A stretch of 53,664 nt of DNA from an uncultured Bacteroidota bacterium (GTDB taxonomy: Bacteria > Bacteroidota > Bacteroidia > Chitinophagales > Chitinophagaceae): positions 1 through 53,664 of the forward strand of contig CAIVEW010000063.1 of the NCBI GenBank assembly GCA_903905065.1, given 5' to 3'. The first letter of the stretch is position 1, and the number at the start of each line of letters is the position of its first letter. The notes under the pieces are model-generated. The model made no database searches, was not told the origin of the DNA, and worked only from the letters and a program-made list of their open reading frames with translations. A program made the position numbers and the translations under genes. Positions 8,185 to 16,599 of this stretch are shown in pieces.

Positions 8185-8212
8185 TCACAAAAGAGTAATA
8201 ATAGATGGTTCA

Positions 8213-8241
8213 GCCTGCCGGAATTCCGGCAGGCCTTTTTT
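8213..8241 (+). terminator. rho-independent terminator after the T9SS cargo gene
   Basis: A 9-bp GC-rich stem (GCCTGCCGG / CCGGCAGGC) with loop AATT, followed by C and six T. Strong intrinsic terminator 28 bases after the stop. Confidence 0.88.
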
Positions 8242-8354
8242 GTGCAACTCCACTAAATTCTTTAACTTTCCATTACGGTGTTTTAACAAATCTGTAATAT
8301 CAATAGGAATTATTTTTGAGATACTAATCACAAAACAAAAAAGGACTAACAGAT

Positions 8355-9845
8355 ATGAAAACCAGATTATTCCCGGTCATTTTAACAGCTGCACTGACAT
8401 CTGTAATGACACTTTTCGCGGTATCCCACTTCCAGCACAATGTACCTTATTTCGATGTTGCCAGCAGCCTGCCTGCCGGACAGGGTCCCAAACAACTGCA
8501 TGCAAACTACGTTTCCTATAACAACAACGGGCCAACGTCCGCCGGTGCCCCTGTCAACTTTGAGAGTGCTGCCGAGTCGTCAGTAAAAGCGGTAGTGCAC
8601 GTAAAAACGACAGTAAAATCCAGGATAATTCAAGGTAACAATAATGACATGTTCAGCCAGCTATTTGGCCCTCAGAAATATCTTATCCCGGAGCAGCAAG
8701 GTTCAGGCTCCGGTGTTATTATCTCGGCTGATGGCTACATTGTTACTAACAACCACGTTGTAGCCGATGCCGATGAGGTGGTCGTTACTTTCAACAACCG
8801 TTTCGACACAAAAGCAAAAGTTGTGGCTTCGGACCCGTCAACAGATATAGCGGTACTGAAGATAACTACTGATAAGACATTACCTTTTATGGAGTTCGCC
8901 AACAGCGACGACGTGAAACTGGGCCAATGGGTACTCGCCGTGGGTTATCCGTTAAACCTTGATGCCACCGTTACAGCGGGCATCGTAAGCGCCAGGGGCC
9001 GCTCGCTGGGCATTACTCAGTTGGGTGTAGAGTCCTATATTCAGACAGATGCAGCCGTGAACCCCGGCAACAGCGGTGGTGCATTGGTGAACACCAACGG
9101 ACAGTTGGTAGGTATCAATTCCGCTATTGCCTCTCCAACCGGTTCCTACGCAGGTTACTCTTACGCGATACCGTCTAACATTGTTCGTAAAGCGGTGAAT
9201 GATCTGATAAAATATGGTACCGTGCAGCGCGCGGTGATGGGGATAGAATATGTAGACAAGTCTATCTCCTCGGAGCAACAGGCGGAGGTAGGGCTTGACA
9301 AAAATGACGGTGTTTATGTTGTTGTAGTAAAGCCCAATAGCGGTGCCGCAAAAGCCGGGATTCAAAAAGGTGATTTTATAACCCACATAAATGGAGAAGC
9401 GGTGAATACTAAAGGCGAAGTGCAGGAGCAGGTAGCCCGCTACCATCCCGGAGATAATGTAAGTATTACCTACAGCAGGGGCGGAAAGGAATATAACGCA
9501 AATGTACTGCTCACTAACCTCAATGGCACGACCGAAATAATGAAGGGTGAACCAAGGGTATTAGGTGCAACATTCCGCCAGCTTAACGACAATGAAAAAA
9601 TGACCTACAATACAGACAAAGGGATCATCGTAACAGATATCGGAAAAGGTGCGCTGGCCAGGCAAACTAAAATGCTGAAGGGCTTTGTGATAACGCAAGC
9701 GAACAATAGCCCCATAGGATCAGCCAACGACCTCATGGCCGCAGCCTCAGCCAGCAAAAACATGCAGATCGCAGGGTTCTACCCCGGCAGGCAAGGCATG
9801 TACTATTACACGTTGAATAACATCGACGGATCTTTGGGAGAATAA
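8355..9845 (+). CDS. HtrA/Deg family periplasmic serine protease
   Basis: A 496-residue protease/chaperone of envelope quality control. A signal or anchor segment (residues 1-25) precedes a trypsin-like domain with a complete triad: H134 (TNNHVVADADE), D164 (DPSTDIAVLKI) and S240 (NPGNSGGALVN). Two PDZ regions follow: about 285-385 (GVYVVVVKPNSGAAKAGIQ) and a divergent second one, about 400-490 (KGIIVTDIGKGALARQ). This is the DegP/DegQ layout. The start is the ATG at 8355; TATTTTTG at 8311-8318 fits a -7 box. No two-component or sigmaE gene is adjacent. Confidence 0.95.
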   Translation: MKTRLFPVILTAALTSVMTLFAVSHFQHNVPYFDVASSLPAGQGPKQLHANYVSYNNNGPTSAGAPVNFESAAESSVKAVVHVKTTVKSRIIQGNNNDMFSQLFGPQKYLIPEQQGSGSGVIISADGYIVTNNHVVADADEVVVTFNNRFDTKAKVVASDPSTDIAVLKITTDKTLPFMEFANSDDVKLGQWVLAVGYPLNLDATVTAGIVSARGRSLGITQLGVESYIQTDAAVNPGNSGGALVNTNGQLVGINSAIASPTGSYAGYSYAIPSNIVRKAVNDLIKYGTVQRAVMGIEYVDKSISSEQQAEVGLDKNDGVYVVVVKPNSGAAKAGIQKGDFITHINGEAVNTKGEVQEQVARYHPGDNVSITYSRGGKEYNANVLLTNLNGTTEIMKGEPRVLGATFRQLNDNEKMTYNTDKGIIVTDIGKGALARQTKMLKGFVITQANNSPIGSANDLMAAASASKNMQIAGFYPGRQGMYYYTLNNIDGSLGE

Positions 9846-9866
9846 AATATCAAAAATGGGAAGAAA

Positions 9867-9895
9867 AGAAAGGGCGCACGGTTGGCGCTCTTTCT
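9867..9895 (+). terminator. stem-loop after htrA
   Basis: An 11-bp stem with one G-T pair (AGAAAGGGCGC / GCGCTCTTTCT) and a 7-base loop, 22 bases after the stop. The T-rich right arm could serve as the U tract, so it probably terminates htrA. Confidence 0.55.
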
Positions 9896-10082
9896 ATATT
9901 ACAAAAAACAGCACAAACTGGAATATGTACGCCTGACGGTCTTAAAAATCTAAACAAAGGAAACTGGGACTTTGCGCCTCATATGTTTCCGTTACACCCT
10001 GTACGCCACTCGTTCTGCTTCACCAGCTCCTAGCCTCCTGAGCGACAGTCGAAGAAAGAGGGCGGGAGAGACGCCTCTCGCA

Positions 10083-10101
10083 GACTTACGACTTACGACT
10101 T
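10083..10101 (-). repeat. heptamer repeat after parB
   Basis: Two full TTACGAC units (10086-10092, 10093-10099) with partial flanks, ending 3 bases from the parB stop. This is the reverse complement of the unit at 2411-2438. Just upstream, 10034-10068 (CCTGAGCGACAGTCGAAG and after) resembles a dispersed repeat common between Bacteroidota genes. Confidence 0.6.
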
Positions 10102-10103
10102 GA

Positions 10104-11039
10104 TTACAGATTCATCTTGTCCATGATACGACCAAGGTCATCGTCATTGTAGAATTCTATAACCACCGTGCCCTTTCCGGTCTTTTTTCTGTCAAGCTTC
10201 ACCCGGGTAGAGAAGTGCGATGCCATACTGTCCTCAATACGCTTATAAGCGGGCGCCAACTTGGCGGCCGTTTTGGGAGCAGAAGTTGATGGTGTTTTTT
10301 CGGTGATCATATCCTTCACCATCTGCTCTACCTGGCGAACGGAAAGGCCGCGCTGCATGGTCTCCCGGAAAACATACAATTGCTGTTCCACATGCTCCAG
10401 GCCTATAATTGCGCGGGCATGGCCCATGGTGAGCTGCCCATCGCGAACAGCCTTTTGAACGTCCGGCGGAAGTTTCAATAAGCGTAAATAATTGGCTACC
10501 GTGCTGCGCTCTTTTTTCATCCGGTCAGAGACCTGCTCCTGTGTGAGGCCGCACTCATCCATAAGCTGACGGTAACTGAGCGCAATCTCTATCGCATTAA
10601 GGTTCTCCCGTTGCAGGTTTTCCAGCAATGCCATTTCCAGCACACCCTGGCTGTCTGCTGTGCGCACATAGGCCGGAATATCGGTAAGCCCAGCCATTTT
10701 CGACGCTCTTAAGCGGCGTTCGCCACTTATGAGCTGGTACCTGCCATTAGCCGTCTTTATTACAGTAATAGGTTGAATGATGTCGTGCAACTTTATACTT
10801 TCTGCAAGTTCATCAAGCGCCTGTTTGTCAAAATCGTGGCGGGGCTGCTTCGGGTTTACTGCTATCTGGTCCAGCGGTATGCGCGCAATGCCCGCCGGAC
10901 TGTTGGTGTCGGTATTTTTGTTATTCTGGCCAGATACTGCAGGCACAGCATCTTTAGAAGTCTTTATTTCATCATCAATGGTATCCAGCAATGCCCGGAT
11001 ACCCTTTCCTAACCCCTGTTTTCTATTTACCTGCGACAT
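10104..11039 (-). CDS. parB: ParB/Spo0J chromosome partitioning protein
   Basis: A 311-residue CTP-switch clamp that loads at parS centromere sites. The N-terminus carries the KQGLGKGIRALL motif that stimulates ParA-type ATPases. The CTPase/ParB domain follows (about 50-140: IPLDQIAVNPKQPRHDFD, then LISGERRLRASK with the GERR catalytic box), then the helix-turn-helix parS-binding region (about 150-235: ERSTVANYLRLLKLP) and a dimerisation tail. It lies downstream of parA on the same strand with a 66-base gap that contains a terminator-like hairpin. No parS-like site was found in the window by eye. Confidence 0.95.
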   Translation of the reverse strand: MSQVNRKQGLGKGIRALLDTIDDEIKTSKDAVPAVSGQNNKNTDTNSPAGIARIPLDQIAVNPKQPRHDFDKQALDELAESIKLHDIIQPITVIKTANGRYQLISGERRLRASKMAGLTDIPAYVRTADSQGVLEMALLENLQRENLNAIEIALSYRQLMDECGLTQEQVSDRMKKERSTVANYLRLLKLPPDVQKAVRDGQLTMGHARAIIGLEHVEQQLYVFRETMQRGLSVRQVEQMVKDMITEKTPSTSAPKTAAKLAPAYKRIEDSMASHFSTRVKLDRKKTGKGTVVIEFYNDDDLGRIMDKMNL

Positions 11040-11054
11040 TCCTTAAATTCAAAA

Positions 11055-11083
11055 GTAAAAACCTGCCTGCCGGGAGGCAGGTT
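11055..11083 (-). terminator. terminator-like hairpin between parA and parB
   Basis: A perfect 9-bp stem (AACCTGCCT / AGGCAGGTT) with a 6-base loop. On the minus strand it is followed by a T run (11056-11060 reversed), so transcripts from parA would meet an intrinsic terminator or attenuator before parB. Confidence 0.65.
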
Positions 11084-11105
11084 CAAAAATAAAAAATTGT
11101 TTATC

Positions 11106-11912
11106 CTATTCCTTTTCAAAAATCTTATCCTCGTTTTTGATCTTCGTCATGTTGTTCTTTTGCAATATCTCCTTGGCAAGGTTAAGGTAATTTACCGCCC
11201 CCGTGCTTTCTGCGTCATACAACAATGCGGGCATTCCGAAGCTTGGTGCTTCGCCCAGCCTGGTATTGCGGTGAAGTATAGTGTTGAAAACAAGGTCTCC
11301 GAAATGGTTCTTGATCTCCTCTACCACCTGGTTAGACAGGCGCAAACGGCCGTCATACATGGTCATCAATATACCTTCTATCTTCAGGTTGGCATTGATA
11401 CGCGTCTGAACGATCTTGATCGTATTCAACAACTTACCCAGCCCTTCCAATGCGAAATATTCGCACTGTACCGGTATCACAACGCTATCGGCCGCTGCCA
11501 GTGCGTTCACGGTGATCAGGCCAAGCGAAGGTGAACAATCAATAATGATAAAATCATAATTAGCTAACTCCGGCTCCAGCGCCTTGCGTATCACAAACTC
11601 CCTGTTAGGATGATTGATGAGCTCTATTTCAGCACCTACCAGGTCCAGGTGGCTGGGCAGAATATTCAGGTTAGGCGTTTCGGTTTCCAGTATCACTTGT
11701 GATGCCGGAGTTTCATTCACCATGCAGTCATACAGGCTGATCTGAATATTTTTCAAGTCAAAACCATTCCCACTGGTGCTGTTTGCTTGTGGGTCTGCAT
11801 CCACCAGCAACGTTTTATATTCCAATACGGCAAGGCTCGCCGCAAGATTAATTGCAGTTGTTGTCTTCCCTACCCCGCCCTTCTGGTTCGCTATTGCGAT
11901 TACTTTAGCCAT
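11106..11912 (-). CDS. parA: ParA/Soj chromosome partitioning ATPase
   Basis: A 268-residue Walker-type ATPase that forms DNA-bound gradients for ParB-parS segregation. The deviant Walker A is at residues 11-18 (KGGVGKTT), Walker A' around LLVDADPQANST, and Walker B at FIIIDCSPSLGLITVNAL. The length and the lack of an N-terminal HTH identify the chromosomal (Soj-like) type. The start ATG gives MAKVIAIANQKGG, the usual N-terminus. It is the first gene of the par pair; parB follows with a hairpin between them. Confidence 0.96.
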   Translation of the reverse strand: MAKVIAIANQKGGVGKTTTAINLAASLAVLEYKTLLVDADPQANSTSGNGFDLKNIQISLYDCMVNETPASQVILETETPNLNILPSHLDLVGAEIELINHPNREFVIRKALEPELANYDFIIIDCSPSLGLITVNALAAADSVVIPVQCEYFALEGLGKLLNTIKIVQTRINANLKIEGILMTMYDGRLRLSNQVVEEIKNHFGDLVFNTILHRNTRLGEAPSFGMPALLYDAESTGAVNYLNLAKEILQKNNMTKIKNEDKIFEKE

Positions 11913-12020
11913 AATATTTTAAAAATTCCAAAAAAACAAAAAACAAATTCCAAAGAAAAAACGGTTACACCTTACTTCTGGAAACAATCCAAATTCCCAT
12001 GCTGCAAATACTCAATTCGA

Positions 12021-12698
12021 TTACAATTCAATGGTTTCTCCAATCTTCGGCAATATTAATTCTTTTCCAGCGGCTTTGAATTTTTCCTTTGTCTTATCAT
12101 GGTCTATTTTTATATACCCAAATGTATCAAAATGAATACCTACGATCTTATTGCATTGAATAAAATCTGAGGCAATTATAGCATCGTCCGCATCCATCGT
12201 GAAGTTGCCACCCACGGGCAGTATCGCAAAATCCAGTTTGGCATACCGCGGTATCAATTGCATATCCATCATCAGGCAGGTATCCCCGCTGTAATAAAAT
12301 TTGTGCTCCGCACCATGCAACAGGAAACCACCGGGATTGCCACCGTAAGCACCATCCGGCATAACGCTGCTGTGCCAGGCCGGTAGAAAATGGAGCTTAC
12401 CAAAGTCGAAGTTGAAAGGCCCGAAGTTCATGGGATGGGCATTCGTAACACCCTGTTTCTGCACCCATTCCACTATTTCATAGGCAGCAATAACCAGTGC
12501 GCCAGTGCGTTTAGCAATAGACACCAGGTCAGCAACGTGGTCGCCATGTCCATGCGACACCAAAATATAGTCGGCCTCAATGGCGTTAATGTCTATATCC
12601 TTCGCCAGCTCATTACCACTGATAAATGGATCAAATAAGAATTTCTTACCGCCGGTTTCAATAGCAAAACAGGCATGGCCGTAAAATGTGAATTTCAT
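12021..12698 (-). CDS. UPF0173-type metal-dependent hydrolase (MBL fold)
   Basis: A 225-residue metallo-beta-lactamase-fold hydrolase. The zinc motif VSHGHGDHVADL (HxHxDH at 49-54) and the N-terminal FYGHACFAIETGGKKFLFDP are typical of the UPF0173/YtkL group; later ligands lie in LPAWHSS, YSGDT and GIHFDTF. The substrate is not established for this group. There is no signal peptide, so it is cytoplasmic. A good promoter lies just upstream (12736-12767), and the gene is probably transcribed apart from parA. Confidence 0.9.
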   Translation of the reverse strand: MKFTFYGHACFAIETGGKKFLFDPFISGNELAKDIDINAIEADYILVSHGHGDHVADLVSIAKRTGALVIAAYEIVEWVQKQGVTNAHPMNFGPFNFDFGKLHFLPAWHSSVMPDGAYGGNPGGFLLHGAEHKFYYSGDTCLMMDMQLIPRYAKLDFAILPVGGNFTMDADDAIIASDFIQCNKIVGIHFDTFGYIKIDHDKTKEKFKAAGKELILPKIGETIEL

Positions 12699-12735
12699 GT
12701 AAAGGGGATTTTAATTTCGGAAACTATACTTCGTT

Positions 12736-12767
12736 CAAAATTAAAATTCCCAATGTCAAATTCCAAA
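12736..12767 (-). promoter_or_regulatory. Bacteroidota-type promoter of the MBL hydrolase gene
   Basis: On the minus strand TTTG (12764-12767) and TAATTTTG (12736-12743) are 20 bases apart, matching the -33/-7 consensus. The ATG at 12698 lies 37 bases below the -7 box. Confidence 0.55.
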
Positions 12768-12836
12768 TTACTTAGAGCCGATTTTTCCTTTATTTATCAA
12801 CATGAAAAATTGTATGCACAGCCGCACCGGCGCTCA

Positions 12837-13277
12837 CTAATTCCCTGCCGGATTCCCGGGCACAGGCACGGGCACCAATGCACCGTTGTTATTGTCCGCA
12901 GGATACTGCTTCATATAGTAAGGGTAGTTGATTTCTGGGTGCAGATCCAGGCTCAGCCCTTTCAATATTTGTATCCTTGAACTGCTTAGGTCGACTTTTT
13001 CGAGGAAAGGAGGCAAGGCTGGAGTAAAGGTATACTTGCCCTCGTTCCAAAATACGTAGCCTCCGCGTGCGGGATCATAAAAGGTATAGTAGTCTGGAAA
13101 ATAGACGTGCGCCGTTGCATCGTACTTATGCGCCGCAGCCCAGGGCGGCACCACAACTGATTTTTCAGTTTTATGCGATTTCTTCTTGTGTTTGGCATGT
13201 TTCGAATCCGTAGTCTGTGCCGAAACACAAAAAGACATGGTACATATTAGTACGGCAAGTAGTGCTGTGCGTTTCAT
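12837..13277 (-). CDS. secreted hypothetical protein
   Basis: A 146-residue protein with a signal peptide (MKRTALLAVLICTMSFCVSA, then Q) and a short Lys/His-rich linker. The mature part contains VYFPDYYTFYDPARGGYVFW, which suggests a small beta domain, and ends in a Pro/Val-rich tail. I do not recognise a named family; similar short periplasmic proteins are widespread in Bacteroidota. An upstream TTG at 13367 would put 30 non-signal residues before the signal peptide, so the ATG at 13277 is preferred. Confidence 0.75.
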   Translation of the reverse strand: MKRTALLAVLICTMSFCVSAQTTDSKHAKHKKKSHKTEKSVVVPPWAAAHKYDATAHVYFPDYYTFYDPARGGYVFWNEGKYTFTPALPPFLEKVDLSSSRIQILKGLSLDLHPEINYPYYMKQYPADNNNGALVPVPVPGNPAGN

Positions 13278-13424
13278 TATGATCGTTTTTACAAATCTCG
13301 CTAATATCATGCCATTGAAAAATGACCGTGAACAGGTTTTGCGCTGCTTTAGGATACATTTTAACAACTGGCGGAATACTTTTTTTATAAAATATTGAAT
13401 ATCGTAACCGAAAAACCTATTTTT

Positions 13425-13438
13425 ATCAAAATTTTGAT
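13425..13438. promoter_or_regulatory. perfect palindrome just upstream of the stress-protein gene
   Basis: ATCAAAATTTTGAT is a perfect 14-bp palindrome ending 3 bases before the ATG at 13442. Its place suits an operator or a translation-control hairpin; AT-rich palindromes can also arise by chance. Confidence 0.35.
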
Positions 13439-13441
13439 CTT

Positions 13442-13936
13442 ATGAACGCAGTAATTGGTATTTACGATAACCATGAATTAGCTGTAGAAGCTGTAATAGA
13501 GCTTAAAGACCAGGGCTACCCAGCAGAACATTTATCGATAATGGGGCTCACAGAAACAGAAGTTGTTGACAAAGGCAACCATGTACTTCCTGAAAATACA
13601 ATAAAGAAAGGTGGCATCGAAGGTGGTGTAGCTATTGGCACGGCGCTTGGTGTGCTTACCGGTGTTGGTCTGTTTGCCATTCCTGGGCTGGGTATATTGT
13701 GTGGTGCAGGTGCGCTTGTTGGCGCTTTCGCCGGATTTGATGTTGGCCTGATAGGCGGAGGTATAGTTAGTGCGCTTACCTCTATCGGCGTGAATAAAGA
13801 TGTCGCTAAAAAGTATCATGAGGCGCTTGCAGCCGGTAAATTTCTCGTTATCGTTCATGGGCATAAGTCAGATGTAGAAAAAGCGCAGAGTATGTTGCAC
13901 GAGCACGGCACGCATACAGAACTTGACGCACATTAG
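13442..13936 (+). CDS. general stress protein-like (YflT/DUF1269-type, glycine-zipper) protein
   Basis: A 164-residue protein. The N-terminal domain (MNAVIGIYDNHELAVEAV, then LKDQGYPAEHLSIMG) matches the YflT/general-stress-protein-17M ferredoxin-like fold. A long Gly/Ala-rich hydrophobic centre (about 60-120) would insert in or lie on the membrane. The C-terminal FLVIVHGHKSDVEKAQSML repeats the same fold, as in proteins that bracket a glycine zipper with two small domains. Members are induced by stress in several phyla; the molecular role is unknown. The gene is probably monocistronic, ended by the hairpin at 13996-14033. Confidence 0.8.
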   Translation: MNAVIGIYDNHELAVEAVIELKDQGYPAEHLSIMGLTETEVVDKGNHVLPENTIKKGGIEGGVAIGTALGVLTGVGLFAIPGLGILCGAGALVGAFAGFDVGLIGGGIVSALTSIGVNKDVAKKYHEALAAGKFLVIVHGHKSDVEKAQSMLHEHGTHTELDAH

Positions 13937-13995
13937 AAATTCAAAAATAAAAAGTCAAAAATCAGTTGGAGCATCTGTTTCTTGACACATTGATC

Positions 13996-14033
13996 AAACC
14001 CCAAGCCGCTGCGGTTGCAGATGTTTGGGGTTT
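13996..14033 (+). terminator. stem-loop after the stress-protein gene
   Basis: AAACCCCAA (13996-14004) pairs perfectly with TTGGGGTTT (14025-14033) around a 20-base loop. There is no long T run. The right arm also contains the -33 element of the next gene's promoter. Confidence 0.45.
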
Positions 14034-14054
14034 GCTGTGTATTTAATACATTTG
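14024..14054 (+). promoter_or_regulatory. Bacteroidota-type promoter of the TMTC-like gene
   Basis: TTTG (14024-14027), 19 bases, TACATTTG (14047-14054): an exact match to both boxes and spacing. It implies a transcript starting near 14060 and so rules out the in-frame TTG at 14025 as start codon. Confidence 0.65.
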
Positions 14055-14075
14055 GCAATACGTCTTAGAAGTACA

Positions 14076-15800
14076 GTGAGCAAACCGAAACCAAAGCAAG
14101 CAGCGCAAACAAAAGCCCCCGGCTCTGCCCCGGCAACTACCCAGCTTACGGCAAAGGCTACCATTTTTACCATTCGGCACCCTTTGCTTTGGCTGACGAT
14201 TGGGGCGCTGATTGTCTATTTGCCGTCTTTATTTTTTGGCTATACAGAACTGGATGATTCCATTTTCATCCGCGATTTCCAGTCTTACAACGAAAACCTG
14301 CACAACATTATTACCGCTTTCCAGAGAGGGCTGTTCGATGCGGTAAAAGACCCCTATTACCGTCCGCTTTTCTCCGATTCCATTATTCTGAACTACCAGT
14401 TTAGCGGTACGGAGAATGTATGGGGCTACCATGCGGTGAATATCATTTTTCACATTATCGCGGTAGTGCTGCTGTTCAACATATTCAGGAAACTAAGTAT
14501 AAAGGAACTTCACGCCTTTATTCTCGCCATGTTCTTCGCGGTACACCCTGTATTGTCGCAGGCAGTAGCCTGGATACCCGGCCGGAACGATAGCATGCTG
14601 GCAATATTCGTTTTCTCTTTTTTGATATCTGCGATCAACTACTCGAATAACGGCAAAACAAGCTCATTACTGTTTTCAGGCCTGTTCCTGCTGTTGGCTT
14701 TCTTCACCAAGGAAACAGCGGTTTTTGCAGCACCGGTCGCGTTTATTCTGTTCGTTTTTGTATTGAATAAAAAAACCAGAGAAAAAAACAACATCGTTCA
14801 ATATGCATTATGGGCGGTATGTTTCGGAATATGGTATGCAGCACGCGCAATGGCGACCACGGCATCTGCTGGCATGACCTCTGCCCGCGCAGTGAATGAA
14901 TCTCTGCACAGGCTGCCGGTAATAGTGCAATATCTTGGAAAGATTTTTCTGCCGTTTAACCTCAGCGTTTTTCCAATACAAGAGGATACCGTTTACTACT
15001 ATGGCATTGCTGCAATTGCCGTTTTAACCGCCGTGCTCGTAGTGAACAAGCAGCGAAACACAAAGATCATACTCAGCGGCATCGCTATATTCCTGCTCTT
15101 CCTGATGCCTGCACTGCTGGTGCCCGGCAATCTAAACCAGCAAATTTTTGAGCATCGCTTGTACTTGCCAATCATCGGCATATTACTGCTGTTACCGCAA
15201 ACAGTACTGTTCAATAACAAACTCGCCGATAAGCAATTGTTTACTGCGGCTATGGCCATTTGCGGCGCGCTTGCGATCATTAATTTTTACCATCAAAGGA
15301 ACTTCGCAAACCCCAAAACCTTCTGGACTGCAGCCGTAGAAACCTCGCCACACTCGGCATTTGCCGATATGATGCTGGCCGCGAGACTAGATAAAGATGA
15401 AACAGCAAAATCGGAAGCATTGTTTCGCAAAGCATACAGTATCAACCCCAGGGAAAAGTACCTCAACTTCTACATGGCCGAAATGCTGCAGAATACCAAC
15501 AATAAAGACTCTGTAGCTGCCTCTGAAAAATACCTGCTGGTTGAAAAACAGGTCTCTGACTACTTCAAGTGTGATTTCCTGCTCGCCCGTGTGCACATGG
15601 AGCGTAACGACTTCACCGGTGCAGCCGACTGCCTCCAAACTTATCTAAAACACGCCCCCAGCAACCCCATGGCCAACAACAACCTGCTGCTGCTGTATAT
15701 GCAAACTCAACAGGCCGATAAAGCAAAAGCCCTGGCAAAGCACATGCAGCAATTGGGACTTGCGGTTCCCCCCGGTATTTTGAAACAATTGGGGAGCTAG
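14076..15800 (+). CDS. TMTC-like multi-spanning membrane protein with C-terminal TPRs
   Basis: About 574 residues from the GTG at 14076. The start is chosen because the promoter boxes at 14024-14054 lie over the upstream TTG. A charged, Ala/Lys-rich N-terminus precedes about ten membrane helices. The segment FAVHPVLSQAVAWIPGRNDS and the early YTELDDSIFIRDFQSY and YYRPLFSDSIILNY match the bacterial relatives of TMTC/O-mannosyltransferase-type (GT-C-fold) proteins, with the acidic pair in the first loop as presumed catalytic site. The C-terminal 150 residues form tetratricopeptide repeats (about 4). Whether it really transfers a sugar is inference. Confidence 0.82.
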   Translation: MSKPKPKQAAQTKAPGSAPATTQLTAKATIFTIRHPLLWLTIGALIVYLPSLFFGYTELDDSIFIRDFQSYNENLHNIITAFQRGLFDAVKDPYYRPLFSDSIILNYQFSGTENVWGYHAVNIIFHIIAVVLLFNIFRKLSIKELHAFILAMFFAVHPVLSQAVAWIPGRNDSMLAIFVFSFLISAINYSNNGKTSSLLFSGLFLLLAFFTKETAVFAAPVAFILFVFVLNKKTREKNNIVQYALWAVCFGIWYAARAMATTASAGMTSARAVNESLHRLPVIVQYLGKIFLPFNLSVFPIQEDTVYYYGIAAIAVLTAVLVVNKQRNTKIILSGIAIFLLFLMPALLVPGNLNQQIFEHRLYLPIIGILLLLPQTVLFNNKLADKQLFTAAMAICGALAIINFYHQRNFANPKTFWTAAVETSPHSAFADMMLAARLDKDETAKSEALFRKAYSINPREKYLNFYMAEMLQNTNNKDSVAASEKYLLVEKQVSDYFKCDFLLARVHMERNDFTGAADCLQTYLKHAPSNPMANNNLLLLYMQTQQADKAKALAKHMQQLGLAVPPGILKQLGS

Positions 15801-15822
15801 TTTCCGCCCCACAATCCTTTGA

Positions 15823-16131
15823 TTAAGGTTCAGACTTCTTCTTTTCCAGGTAGTCACACTGCTCCACCGTACCCAGCCGTAAACTAGCGGGCACATGCGC
15901 ATCCTTCATCTTTAATTCTTCCCGGCAAAAGAACGGGAGGTGCTGTGCGTAAAGATCAACAGGAATAGCAGATGCGTGATGCGCAAAACTTGAAATGGGT
16001 TGGGGAAATTTTTCGAGGCGTGTTGTGTATACACGGCGAACAGTATCCCTATAAGCCGGGATACGTATTCCTTGTGCATATAAGGACAAGGCTCCAAACA
16101 AAAGCAATATAATAGTCATCCCACTTTTCAA
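15823..16131 (-). CDS. small secreted hypothetical protein
   Basis: A 102-residue protein with a probable signal peptide (MTIILLLFGALSLYAQG region; the ATG at residue 5 is an alternative start). The mature part has two cysteines and a charged C-terminal tail (CDYLEKKKSEP). It is not recognised. It is convergent with the TMTC-like gene, 22 bases away. The codon pattern looks coding, but the short length keeps confidence moderate. Confidence 0.55.
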   Translation of the reverse strand: MKSGMTIILLLFGALSLYAQGIRIPAYRDTVRRVYTTRLEKFPQPISSFAHHASAIPVDLYAQHLPFFCREELKMKDAHVPASLRLGTVEQCDYLEKKKSEP

Positions 16132-16282
16132 AGCGCGTTATATATCTGCAAAAATACCGCTATTCACCATGTGCCGGAGTTAATTATAAAATAACACCAA
16201 ACTTTTCAGGCTCTGGAACGTCTGGCACGGTTTTTAAAAGTATTGCTGTGAAGAATAGTAATAACCAATAAAACGAGTGGCC

Positions 16283-16525
16283 ATGATCCGGAAGCACCTA
16301 GAACACCTCACCATAGAAAGCTTGAAATTCTTTTTCAACCTCGACCATACAGTATGCAGTCATCTGTTCATAAGCGCCCTTGTATTCCTGGGCATGTTCA
16401 AGCTATTTTTTGACCATACCCGTGAGCTATTCCATGATGGCTTGCTCACTGTAAAAGATGACCTTCGCAGAATAAAATCTCAGATAGAGTGCTACAGGGA
16501 ACAACTGCAACAGAGAGCTATGTAA
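16283..16525 (+). CDS. small membrane protein, unknown
   Basis: An 80-residue protein with one hydrophobic segment (about 22-42, HLFISALVFLGMFKLFF) and an amphipathic charged C-terminal helix rich in Glu, Gln and Arg. It may be a single-pass protein with a cytoplasmic coiled coil. GTG at 16277 is a possible start two codons earlier. It lies 74 bases ahead of the MBOAT gene and could share its transcript. No family is recognised. Confidence 0.55.
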   Translation: MIRKHLEHLTIESLKFFFNLDHTVCSHLFISALVFLGMFKLFFDHTRELFHDGLLTVKDDLRRIKSQIECYREQLQQRAM

Positions 16526-16599
16526 ATCATAGGTCGTAACTTTTCAACTAAATAAACAGGTAAATAATTTATTGTATTATTGTAGCTATAACCCGCTGC

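Noticed and set aside
8952..9446. 164-codon minus-strand frame inside htrA
   Set aside because: It lies wholly within the clear HtrA catalytic domain and reads as an antisense shadow.
10104..13000. parS centromere site near parAB
   Set aside because: No match to the TGTTTCACGTGAAACA type consensus was seen here or elsewhere in the window; CACGTG occurrences at 24745 and 30252 lack the flanks.
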